From the NCBI GenBank assembly GCA_014360155.1, contig JACIYB010000006.1, positions 1 through 36,097 on the forward strand: a stretch of 36,097 nucleotides of DNA. Reading direction: 5' to 3'. The translations under genes and the position numbers were made by a program. This stretch comes from Syntrophomonadaceae bacterium (GTDB taxonomy: Bacteria > Bacillota > Syntrophomonadia > Syntrophomonadales > Syntrophomonadaceae). How positions within the stretch are numbered: position 1 is the stretch's first letter; each line of letters begins with the position of its first letter. This document shows positions 1 through 6,756 of this stretch, piece by piece. The notes under the pieces are model-generated. The model ran no database searches. It was not told the origin of the DNA and was given only the letters and a program-made list of their open reading frames with translations.

Positions 1-35
1 AATAAAGCGCTATCACAAGACTCGAACAAAACAAA

Positions 36-90
36 GAGGATAAGGTAAACCGTTTCCTCCTTATCCTCGAAATAATCCTTTTTTATTTTT
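36..90. terminator. Hairpin with T-rich flank, possible bidirectional terminator
   Basis: A perfect 10-bp inverted repeat, GAGGATAAGG (36-45) and CCTTATCCTC (59-68), encloses a 13-nt loop. On the plus strand it is followed by a T-rich run (about 78-90). On the minus strand it is followed by TTTGTTTTGTTC. It lies downstream of the BofC-like gene and could end that minus-strand transcript, or a plus-strand transcript entering from outside the window. Confidence 0.5.
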
Positions 91-150
91 TCTATATTAA
101 ATTAGCCCCTTTCTAACCACCTCTATCCTCCAGCGCTGACCTTAAGCGTT

Positions 151-203
151 CAGTCCCAAAAGTCCATAAATGATGGAAATGGGAGCGGGGCTGAAGGCTT
201 AAG
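151..203 (+). repeat. Dispersed intergenic element, copy A
   Basis: This copy shares the core CATAA...TGGAAATG...GGGG.TGAAGGCTT with copy C at 21674-21742 and, more weakly, with copy B at 15218-15276. TCCAT/ATGGA can form a small hairpin inside an outer TCCC/GGGA pair. Like the other copies it lies on the plus strand just past the 3' end of a minus-strand gene. The alignment was made by eye and the function is unknown. Confidence 0.45.
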
Positions 204-228
204 AATTTATTTTCGCATTAAAAGGCTC

Positions 229-798
229 TTACAGGTATTCATCCAGGTTTTCTAAAGCATCATTGAGAAACTGTTCATCTTTAAATTCGTACTCGCCAGC
301 CCTTATAGCTTCTCGAATCTTTTCTGGCAGCATGTCCATTTTAATAGCAGTTACGCGTAAGAGCTTGTCATTCTTACTATCCGGTCCCTTATAAACTGCT
401 ACTCTCCCATTATATTCTTTAAGGCGACACTTCTTTTTGTCGTCAGGACACCAGTCATCTACTATCTGCCGTATCACCAGAGTATCTTCCTGCATTGATA
501 CCCGGTAGCCGTTTTCCGAGTTATAAATTTTCCGTATCTCCTCTACGCTTTTGCCTATAAGAACATCCCTGTCTTCGAATTCGGATATGATAACGTGCCC
601 GCATCTCTGATATTCCTGCTCATAAATTACTGGACTGTCTTTGTTTATTACCTTCTTCTTTTCTTCTACTCCCATCACCGGCTTCTGTTCGCTGTCGGCA
701 ACCCCTAAATTCCGGTATATATAGGCAAAAGTATAGCCTATTCCAAAACTTGTAATCAAGACTGCAGCCATTACTGCCCCCAGGACTTGCCTGTTCAT
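229..798 (-). CDS. BofC-like sporulation protein (BofC C-terminal domain)
   Basis: This 189-residue protein begins with a short basic end and a hydrophobic stretch at about residues 6-27, so it is likely exported or membrane anchored. The C-terminal half (about 125-189) has the pattern of the BofC C-terminal domain: GRVAVYKG, then LLRVTAI, LPEKIREAI and an acidic tail. In Bacillus, BofC acts in the forespore checkpoint on pro-sigmaK processing, and its gene lies close to yebC and ruvAB. Here yebC is the next gene upstream, which supports the call. The start has a GGTGA ribosome site. The middle region, with paired cysteines (WCPDDKKKC), is not recognised. The role in this organism is inferred. 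Confidence 0.6.
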   Translation of the reverse strand: MNRQVLGAVMAAVLITSFGIGYTFAYIYRNLGVADSEQKPVMGVEEKKKVINKDSPVIYEQEYQRCGHVIISEFEDRDVLIGKSVEEIRKIYNSENGYRVSMQEDTLVIRQIVDDWCPDDKKKCRLKEYNGRVAVYKGPDSKNDKLLRVTAIKMDMLPEKIREAIRAGEYEFKDEQFLNDALENLDEYL

Positions 799-1144
799 GG
801 GAAATCACCTCAATAGATATTTTTCCCAAAATTCTTTAAACTATACCATGTTTCAACAAAAATTCTGGTTTATGCCGTACAGCATCCGGGAGCAAAGCTA
901 AAAACGCCAGTAAACCAAGGGGTATTTTTATATCCGAAGTACAACACCTGCAAATACAAAAAACACCCGTATTGTATTGCTATAATAAAAACGGATAAAT
1001 AACACAGTAAAAAGCGTAAAATACTTCACCCAGTATAAGCTTTTTAAGAAACCGGAACAAAACCGGCAGTTTATCCTGGAGGCAAAATCGTGATAAGTAA
1101 TTAGACTGTATCTTCAGTGAAAAGATTGATAAAGCGGGATAGGT
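799..1144. other. Intergenic region between yebC and the BofC-like gene
   Basis: These 346 bases hold no supportable gene. After the yebC stop there is a weak minus-strand hairpin (CCGG-loop-CCGG near 1050-1067) followed by TTTC, a poor terminator. Close to the downstream gene there is a TATAGT on the minus strand without a convincing -35 box, so the BofC-like gene may have its own, perhaps sporulation-specific, promoter. A TATAAT on the plus strand near 980 leads nowhere obvious. Confidence 0.4.
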
Positions 1145-1903
1145 TTAGCCGAGCTTTGACATTATTTCATCTGATATGGACATATTGGTATAGACATTTT
1201 GCACATCATCGTGTTCTTCTAGAGTTACAATCAGTTTAAGCACTTTTTCCGCCGTAGTTTCGTCATTAATCTCAACAACATTTTCCGGCAGCATGACTAT
1301 GTCAGCAAACTCAAATTGAACATCCTCCTGTTCCAGTGCTTCCTTTATCTCCATGAAAACATCGGGAGATGTTATTATCTCATATACATCACCCTCATCC
1401 CTTACATCATCAGCTCCGAGTTCGAGAGCTTTTAACATAAACTCTTCTTCATCGACATCAAGTTTTTCCTTATCAATATCCAACAACCCCGCACGTTTAA
1501 ACATCCAAGACACACACCCGCCCTCACCCAGGTTACCGCTGTTTTTTGCAAAAATGTGCCTTATCTCCGAGGCTGTCCTGTTGCGGTTATCAGTTGCTAT
1601 CTGCAGCATTACCGCCACCCCCCCTGGAGCATAGCCTTCATATATTATTTCTTCGAATTCCTCGCCACCTGCTTCTCCCGTCCCTTTTTTTATCGCCCTG
1701 TTTATATTGTCATTGGGCATATTTATCGCCTTTGCCTTCTGGATAGCCATTTTCAACTTGGGATTGAAATTGGGGTCACTCCCTCCTCCCGTGCGTACGG
1801 CTATAGTGATTTCTCTTGCTACTTTAGTAAATTCTTTGCCTTTTTTTTCATCGGAACGGGCTTTCCTGTGTTTAATATTAGCCCATTTCGAATGCCCAGC
1901 CAT
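1145..1903 (-). CDS. yebC: YebC/PmpR (TACO1) family protein
   Basis: The N-terminus MAGHSKWANIKHRK is diagnostic for the YebC family, and the 252-residue length is typical of the three-domain fold. Family members have been called transcriptional regulators (PmpR, YebC), while related work on TACO1/YebC points to a ribosome-associated role in translating difficult sequences, so the label 'transcription factor' should be treated with care. The ATG is preceded by AGGGAGGG. The gene follows the membrane methyltransferase-like gene by 24 bp and so probably sits at the end of the metH-led transcript. In Bacillus the family member also lies near bofC and ruvAB. Confidence 0.95.
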   Translation of the reverse strand: MAGHSKWANIKHRKARSDEKKGKEFTKVAREITIAVRTGGGSDPNFNPKLKMAIQKAKAINMPNDNINRAIKKGTGEAGGEEFEEIIYEGYAPGGVAVMLQIATDNRNRTASEIRHIFAKNSGNLGEGGCVSWMFKRAGLLDIDKEKLDVDEEEFMLKALELGADDVRDEGDVYEIITSPDVFMEIKEALEQEDVQFEFADIVMLPENVVEINDETTAEKVLKLIVTLEEHDDVQNVYTNMSISDEIMSKLG

Positions 1904-1927
1904 AGCTTTCCCTCCCTTGTTCTAATT

Positions 1928-2599
1928 TCACCATATGCCCGGAATCATTTTTTTGGTCCTCTTCATGTACTGCGCATACTCATCGCCAAAATGCTTCAGC
2001 ATAAACTCCTCTTCTATCCTTATCCTGTATACCAGTGCAGGTACAGTAGCCAGCAGTATTATTAACAAACCTCCCCAGGAATTAAAAACCATCGGGATGG
2101 CAAAAAAACCTACGGCAGACCCCAAGTAAAGAGGGTGCCTTATATTTTTGTAGGCTCCTTCAGTCATCAAGCGGTGGTTTTCATAAACAGCCACTCTGGG
2201 ATTAAAATATTTATCTATAGATTCGAACCCCCGCCAGCGGATAAAACAGGAGATTATGAAAAGTATAAAGCCAATATATATCACATAGGGTTCTAGAAAA
2301 AACAGCCTGGTGTAATGCAACTCTACAAAATCAATAGCTGCATAAAAGAGAGCAACTAAAAAAGAAAGCTGCAGATAAAGGTAAGATCTCTTATCCTGGT
2401 CCTCGATCACGTAAGCCTCCGGGTCTTTATAAATCAGCGTTTCCGCAACTACCGACCATACAGAATAGACGATGAAAAAAAGCATAACAACCCAGAAATC
2501 AAAGCTCGGAAGCTGTTGCCAGGCAACATAACCTACATATATAAAAACTATAAGGGCAATCAGCATGCGTATAAATACACCGCGCATCCTCGAAATCAA
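1928..2599 (-). CDS. Isoprenylcysteine carboxyl methyltransferase-like membrane protein
   Basis: This 223-residue integral membrane protein has about five hydrophobic segments and the C-terminal signature of the ICMT/PEMT/NnrU superfamily: YKNIRHPLYLG, then EEEFMLKHFGDEYAQY. Family members bind S-adenosylmethionine in the C-terminal part and methylate small or lipid substrates, but the bacterial substrate is generally unknown. The start is TTG with an AGGGGG site about 8 nt upstream; an ATG four codons later is the alternative. It begins 16 bp after nadE. A SAM-dependent enzyme in a SAM-riboswitch transcript may be meaningful, but this is speculative. Confidence 0.8.
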   Translation of the reverse strand: MISRMRGVFIRMLIALIVFIYVGYVAWQQLPSFDFWVVMLFFIVYSVWSVVAETLIYKDPEAYVIEDQDKRSYLYLQLSFLVALFYAAIDFVELHYTRLFFLEPYVIYIGFILFIISCFIRWRGFESIDKYFNPRVAVYENHRLMTEGAYKNIRHPLYLGSAVGFFAIPMVFNSWGGLLIILLATVPALVYRIRIEEEFMLKHFGDEYAQYMKRTKKMIPGIW

Positions 2600-2615
2600 A
2601 TTGTATTCCCCCTGT

Positions 2616-3362
2616 TTATCTGTATTCGCTGGGAACGATTGCTATAGGCGGCATCTGTCTCTTGTGCTCACTGGCGCTTATCATTTTTTCAATCTTGGTG
2701 ATTATTCCAGGATCCCCTTCTTTGCAAGCTATATAATTATCCAACTGTTCGTAGGTTACCCCCATTTCTTCCTCATCAGTCTGTCCCAGCCACAACCCAC
2801 CTGAAGGCGGCTTCTTTATAATTGCATCAGGTATTTGTAAGTAGCGCGCCAGCTCATATACTTCTCTTTTCAAAAGATCTCCCAGAGGTTGGAGATCTAC
2901 AGCATTATCCCCATATTTGGTGAAATAACCCACAGTTAACTCGCTCTTATTACTAGTTCCAAGAACCAGGTAATTTCTGGCCTGTGCCGAATAATAGAGG
3001 GTAAGCATTCTAAGCCGTGGTTTTATATTAGCCCGCAGCAATCTCCCCCTATGTCCTTCTAACTTCAAATAAGATTCAAATTGAGTCAATAAAAGATTGT
3101 AAGCGTTATCCAGCTCTACCACCTTGTAAGGAATATCAAACTCTTCTGCTAGCTGTTGGCTGTGAATACGATCATTTATATCGCTTTTGCATGGTAAAAA
3201 GAGTGCCAAACAATTATTAGGAAATGCTTTTTTAGCGATAACCGCAACTACAGCCGAATCAACCCCCCCACTCATCCCAAAAACAACCCCAGCAGCACCC
3301 GCTTCTCCTACTTTCCTCCGCAACCAATAGACGAGGTGCTGAATTACAGCTTCAGGCTTCAT
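2616..3362 (-). CDS. nadE: NH3-dependent NAD+ synthetase
   Basis: NadE converts nicotinate adenine dinucleotide to NAD+ using ATP and ammonia. The ATP-pyrophosphatase P-loop SGGVDSA is at residues 31-37. The signatures GTSNKSE, YFTKYGD and KPPSGGLWLGQTDEEEMG are characteristic of this enzyme. At 248 residues it is the short, ammonia-using form without a glutaminase domain. Its ATG follows a GGAGGAGAG site. It lies 17 bp after cysK and 16 bp before the methyltransferase-like gene, so it is probably cotranscribed with the sulfur amino acid genes. Confidence 0.96.
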   Translation of the reverse strand: MKPEAVIQHLVYWLRRKVGEAGAAGVVFGMSGGVDSAVVAVIAKKAFPNNCLALFLPCKSDINDRIHSQQLAEEFDIPYKVVELDNAYNLLLTQFESYLKLEGHRGRLLRANIKPRLRMLTLYYSAQARNYLVLGTSNKSELTVGYFTKYGDNAVDLQPLGDLLKREVYELARYLQIPDAIIKKPPSGGLWLGQTDEEEMGVTYEQLDNYIACKEGDPGIITKIEKMISASEHKRQMPPIAIVPSEYR

Positions 3363-3379
3363 GCTTTTAACTCTCCTCC

Positions 3380-4297
3380 TCAGTCAAATAATTCAGTAGA
3401 CATGTATTTATCTGCTCCATCTGGGGATATAGTTAAAATTTTTTTATCTTTCCCCATCTCTCTAGCTAAAGCAAGGGCAGCGAATATGACTGCCCCAGAC
3501 GAAATTCCCAAGAGTAAAGCTTCCTTACGCGCCAGTTCCCTACAAGTCTTTAAAGCCTCGTCATCTTCTACGGTCACAATTCTATCGATTAAGTCAATAT
3601 TCAACACAGGAGGGATAAATCCTGCCCCAATTCCTTGAATTTTGTGAGTTCCTGGCGAATTGCCGCTTAATACTGCAGAATTTGCAGGCTCAACAGCTGT
3701 TATGGTAATTTTTGGTATACGCTCTTTTAATACTCTAGCTACCCCAGTTATCGTTCCACCGCTTCCAACACCACAAATCAAAACGTCAATATCGTTCCCC
3801 ATTTGCTGCAGGATTTCTCTGGCGGTATTGACTTCATGACATTCAGCGTTATCCGGATTTTCGAACTGCCTGATCAGATAATATCTAGAATCGGCTTCAG
3901 CCATGCTTCTAGCTCTCTCCACTGCTCCCGGCATCCCTTTTTCTGCCGGGGTCAAAACCAATTCAGCACCATATGCTTTCAATATCTTTTTTCTTTCCTC
4001 GCTCATATTTTCCGGCATTACGATCACAATAGGATAACCCTTCACAGCTGCGGCCATAGCCAGCCCTATCCCGGTATTCCCGCTAGTGGCTTCCAGAATG
4101 ACCGATCCCTTTTTAAGGGCACCTCTTTCTTCCGCTTTTTCGATCATGAACAGTCCCGGGCGGTCTTTAATGCTGCCGCCTGGGTTCAAACCCTCTAGCT
4201 TCACATAAACTGCAGCATCATTTTTTTCAGTCATATTGTTCAGTTTAACTATCGGTGTTCCGCCTATCAATTCGAGAACATTTTCTGCTACTCTCAT
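3380..4297 (-). CDS. cysK: Cysteine synthase A (O-acetylserine sulfhydrylase)
   Basis: The enzyme makes cysteine from O-acetylserine and sulfide with pyridoxal phosphate. The PLP lysine is K44 in GGSIKDRP, the substrate loop is TSGNTG at 71-76, and the phosphate-binding loop GSGGTITG and the QGIGAGFIP motif are present. At 305 residues it is a standard CysK. Its ATG overlaps the stop of the UPF0280 gene by 4 bp (ATGA), so the two are translationally coupled. In this operon it supplies cysteine from the same sulfide pool that the homocysteine genes would use. Confidence 0.96.
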   Translation of the reverse strand: MRVAENVLELIGGTPIVKLNNMTEKNDAAVYVKLEGLNPGGSIKDRPGLFMIEKAEERGALKKGSVILEATSGNTGIGLAMAAAVKGYPIVIVMPENMSEERKKILKAYGAELVLTPAEKGMPGAVERARSMAEADSRYYLIRQFENPDNAECHEVNTAREILQQMGNDIDVLICGVGSGGTITGVARVLKERIPKITITAVEPANSAVLSGNSPGTHKIQGIGAGFIPPVLNIDLIDRIVTVEDDEALKTCRELARKEALLLGISSGAVIFAALALAREMGKDKKILTISPDGADKYMSTELFD

Positions 4298-5070
4298 TGC
4301 TGCTTCCCCCTTTTAATCGGGATAATCTCAATTTCGCCCCAGAGCGCCATTTTATTGTTTTTTATTATTAATATGCCACTAATACCTGGTATATTTTTAA
4401 CATAATCAATTGCTTTGAGCAAATCCGCTTCACTTTTTACCAAGTTGCCCGCTCCAGTTGCTGCTGCGTCAGCCAGAGCAACCGGCATCCCTTTTACCAC
4501 TACTGCATCGGCCGTCCCAAAACTCAAGCTGGGACCAACTGTGCCTGAAGAAGTGCAAACCCCTACCGGGCCTTCACCAGCATTAATCTTTATCCCTATT
4601 TTATAACTAAAACTGGATTCCCCAGCAAATACTGCTATTATCCTGTCTCTTGAAGAACTTAAATATATATCTCCGCCGTTTTCTACAATAACTTCATCTG
4701 CGTAACCCGCCAGCATCTCTCCTACTGCTTGAGCAAAAGCGCCTGCCACAGCTGCCATCGGGCCTACTCCCGCTGCAGCTGCAGCTGCAGCCATCTCAGA
4801 AGCGATATGCGGCGCTCTGGGTGAAAGCTGCAAAGGAAGCAGCGAAGTCCTAAATTCGGGGTGCATGGAAATGTAATCTTCAAGTTCTCCCCTCAGCCTA
4901 ATCAGTTCCTTACGGCACAGGTCGAAAAGAACATCCCTGTAACTGTTGCGGTCCACTCCAACAGCCAAATCGCTTTCCTTCAGTTGAACTTTAAAATAAC
5001 ACAGGTCACTAGCCTCATGAAGAAAACGATAATCGCGGGTTACATACCTTCCGGCTTTACTAATGTCCAT
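4294..5070 (-). CDS. UPF0280 family protein (COG2122, ApbE superfamily)
   Basis: This 258-residue protein matches the UPF0280 family: an N-terminal YRFLHEASDLCYFKVQLKES segment, a central AAVAGAFAQAVGEML helix followed by VIVENGGDIYL, and a C-terminal GTVGPSLSFGTADAVVV segment resembling the FAD-binding fold of ApbE. The family recurs beside HcyBio and NIL-ferredoxin genes in anaerobes and methanogens and has been linked to sulfide use in Methanosarcina, but its chemistry is not settled. Here it sits between the NIL-ferredoxin gene and cysK, overlapping cysK by 4 bp. The ATG at 5070 has only a distant GGAGG. I know of no assigned catalytic residue. Confidence 0.88.
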   Translation of the reverse strand: MDISKAGRYVTRDYRFLHEASDLCYFKVQLKESDLAVGVDRNSYRDVLFDLCRKELIRLRGELEDYISMHPEFRTSLLPLQLSPRAPHIASEMAAAAAAAGVGPMAAVAGAFAQAVGEMLAGYADEVIVENGGDIYLSSSRDRIIAVFAGESSFSYKIGIKINAGEGPVGVCTSSGTVGPSLSFGTADAVVVKGMPVALADAAATGAGNLVKSEADLLKAIDYVKNIPGISGILIIKNNKMALWGEIEIIPIKRGKQQ

Positions 5071-5078
5071 TTAACTAG

Positions 5079-5501
5079 CTAAACTGCCTCCTTAACCTCA
5101 AAATGGAGATTTATAGCCCGGGTAGGGCAGCAGTCCAAGCACATGCCACAAACCACACACTTGGAATTATCAAAAGATATTATCATTGTATCCCGATCTA
5201 TGGAAAGCGCTTCTGTCGGACAGAACGATGCACAGGCACCGCACTGAATACATAACTCCTCATTCCATACAACCGTTTCGCTAAGGGGCTCTACTATCAC
5301 TCCCAAATTCTTCAAAAAAGCAATACCTTCTTCATACTGCCCTTTATCGCCTTCCAATTCCACTACTAAATATCCTTCTTTCTGTGGATTAATGTTGGCC
5401 TTCAGGATATTCACTATCAAATCGTAATTCCTAATCAACTGGCATATTATAGGCTGTTCAGACTGGGCCGCCGAAAAATAACATACTACTTTGTTTTTCA
5501 C
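5079..5501 (-). CDS. NIL domain protein with two [4Fe-4S] motifs (homocysteine synthesis partner)
   Basis: This 140-residue protein has two parts. Residues 1-75 look like the NIL domain, a small ligand-binding fold also found at the C-terminus of methionine ABC transporter ATPases. Residues 85-130 carry two ferredoxin clusters, CIQCGACASFCP and CVVCGMCLDCCP. Its homologue in Methanosarcina (MA1822) is needed, together with the HcyBio protein, for making homocysteine from aspartate semialdehyde and sulfide. The likely role is delivery of electrons, and perhaps sulfur, to its partner. The GTG start follows GGAGGAGGG and overlaps the end of the HcyBio gene region, indicating tight coupling. Confidence 0.9.
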   Translation of the reverse strand: MKNKVVCYFSAAQSEQPIICQLIRNYDLIVNILKANINPQKEGYLVVELEGDKGQYEEGIAFLKNLGVIVEPLSETVVWNEELCIQCGACASFCPTEALSIDRDTMIISFDNSKCVVCGMCLDCCPTRAINLHFEVKEAV

Positions 5502-5502
5502 G

Positions 5503-6747
5503 CTAATCCCTCCTCCTGTTTCCGTTTAAAAATAACCCATTAGGGGTTCGCGTTGGAATAGATTTAAATTCTATATCAGCATCAGCAGACGGGAGCAGTT
5601 GTACCGGCTGGGTCAGCTCGAACTTGCCTGCCTTAATCCAGTTTTTCAGTATATTGGCAATCTGTCTCGCCCTGGGATAACTGGATTGCGGTGTTGTAAC
5701 CACTTCTCTGCCATTAATTGTTATCTTTCCGCTCTTCAACTCTTTAAAATTAGCAAAACCCAAATCTATAGGTTTACAATAAGGGTAACCCTCACTGAAA
5801 TCGACTATGGGACAATAAATATCTTCATCTTTAACTGCTGTGTAACGCAGTATTTCTTCATCAAGAATAGGTATAGGTACCCCTATCCCTACTGCCATCG
5901 TTGCCCCATAACCTATATAACTAAGCCCCACCAACCAGTACGGGTCCATCTGTTTGAGATCCCCAATAACGGAGAGAGTTCCAGCAGGTACTTTGGGGAC
6001 GCCGTTTTCTCCCCGCAGTACATTAGGATGATGCTGGGTTCCATTCCAGGCAACATAGCCTATTCCCCCACCCAAGAAAATCCTGGTGCCTATGCCTATA
6101 GTTTTATAATAAGGGTCATTCAGCAACGGGCTCAGCTGACCCGACGTAGAATAACTGGCATTTCCTAAATTAGGTCTTAAAATACCCATATAAGTGTAAA
6201 GAATCCGTTCCCCTAGATTGACAGCGCAATTATAATTTTGATAAGCATTGCGCGGATTAAAAATAAAAGCTTCGTTAACATCATTTAAGGTAATAACTGT
6301 ATCTACCTTTTTATTGGGATAGCAGTCTGTTCCATAGGCTACAGCTTCTAACCGAATCCTTTTGCCGGCCACAAAATCGTGGATTACATGCCCGCCCCCA
6401 TAGGTAAAACGACCAGGGTACACTTTATTCTCAGGATCAGTCTCCGGCAGCTGGGCTGCACCCAGGTAAGCATCAACAGCGGCTATCCCCGTGTAGGCCT
6501 CCACCCCGTTTAACCACACTCTTTTCATCTTTATACGAGGATTAGAATGCCCGAAATTTATAAAAATACCGGAAGAACACATCGGTCCAAAAGTACCGGT
6601 AGTAACCACATCTATTTCCCGAGCCGCTTTTTCATAACCTTTTTCTGCGACAATATCAATTACTTCTTCTGCAGTCACTACCACAGCTTCTCCTCGCCTG
6701 ATCTTCTCATTTATCTCCTCATAAGTTTTCTTATATGTCATATACAT
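5503..6747 (-). CDS. Homocysteine biosynthesis protein (HcyBio, DUF39)
   Basis: This 414-residue protein belongs to the HcyBio/DUF39 family (COG1900). Visible family hallmarks are TTGTFGPMCSSG (Cys57), GTDCYPNKK (Cys142), the glycine-rich RIFLGGGIGYV stretch and GEDGVP-like RGENGVPKVP. The Methanosarcina homologue MA1821 converts aspartate semialdehyde to homocysteine with reduced sulfur, replacing the O-acylhomoserine route. The methanogen protein carries C-terminal CBS domains; this one lacks them. It lies 9 bp after metH, so its product would feed directly into methionine synthase, and it is followed by its ferredoxin partner. The enzyme mechanism remains unclear. Confidence 0.9.
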   Translation of the reverse strand: MYMTYKKTYEEINEKIRRGEAVVVTAEEVIDIVAEKGYEKAAREIDVVTTGTFGPMCSSGIFINFGHSNPRIKMKRVWLNGVEAYTGIAAVDAYLGAAQLPETDPENKVYPGRFTYGGGHVIHDFVAGKRIRLEAVAYGTDCYPNKKVDTVITLNDVNEAFIFNPRNAYQNYNCAVNLGERILYTYMGILRPNLGNASYSTSGQLSPLLNDPYYKTIGIGTRIFLGGGIGYVAWNGTQHHPNVLRGENGVPKVPAGTLSVIGDLKQMDPYWLVGLSYIGYGATMAVGIGVPIPILDEEILRYTAVKDEDIYCPIVDFSEGYPYCKPIDLGFANFKELKSGKITINGREVVTTPQSSYPRARQIANILKNWIKAGKFELTQPVQLLPSADADIEFKSIPTRTPNGLFLNGNRRRD

Positions 6748-6756
6748 CGCTCCTTA

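Noticed and set aside
1556-2065. 169-residue plus-strand ORF across yebC
   Set aside because: It is antisense to yebC and the methyltransferase-like gene, has no ribosome site and no recognisable family.
2219-2232. GATTCGAACCCCCG resembling a tRNA T-arm
   Set aside because: It lies inside the ICMT-like gene (FRWRGFESI region) and no cloverleaf or anticodon arm can be built around it.
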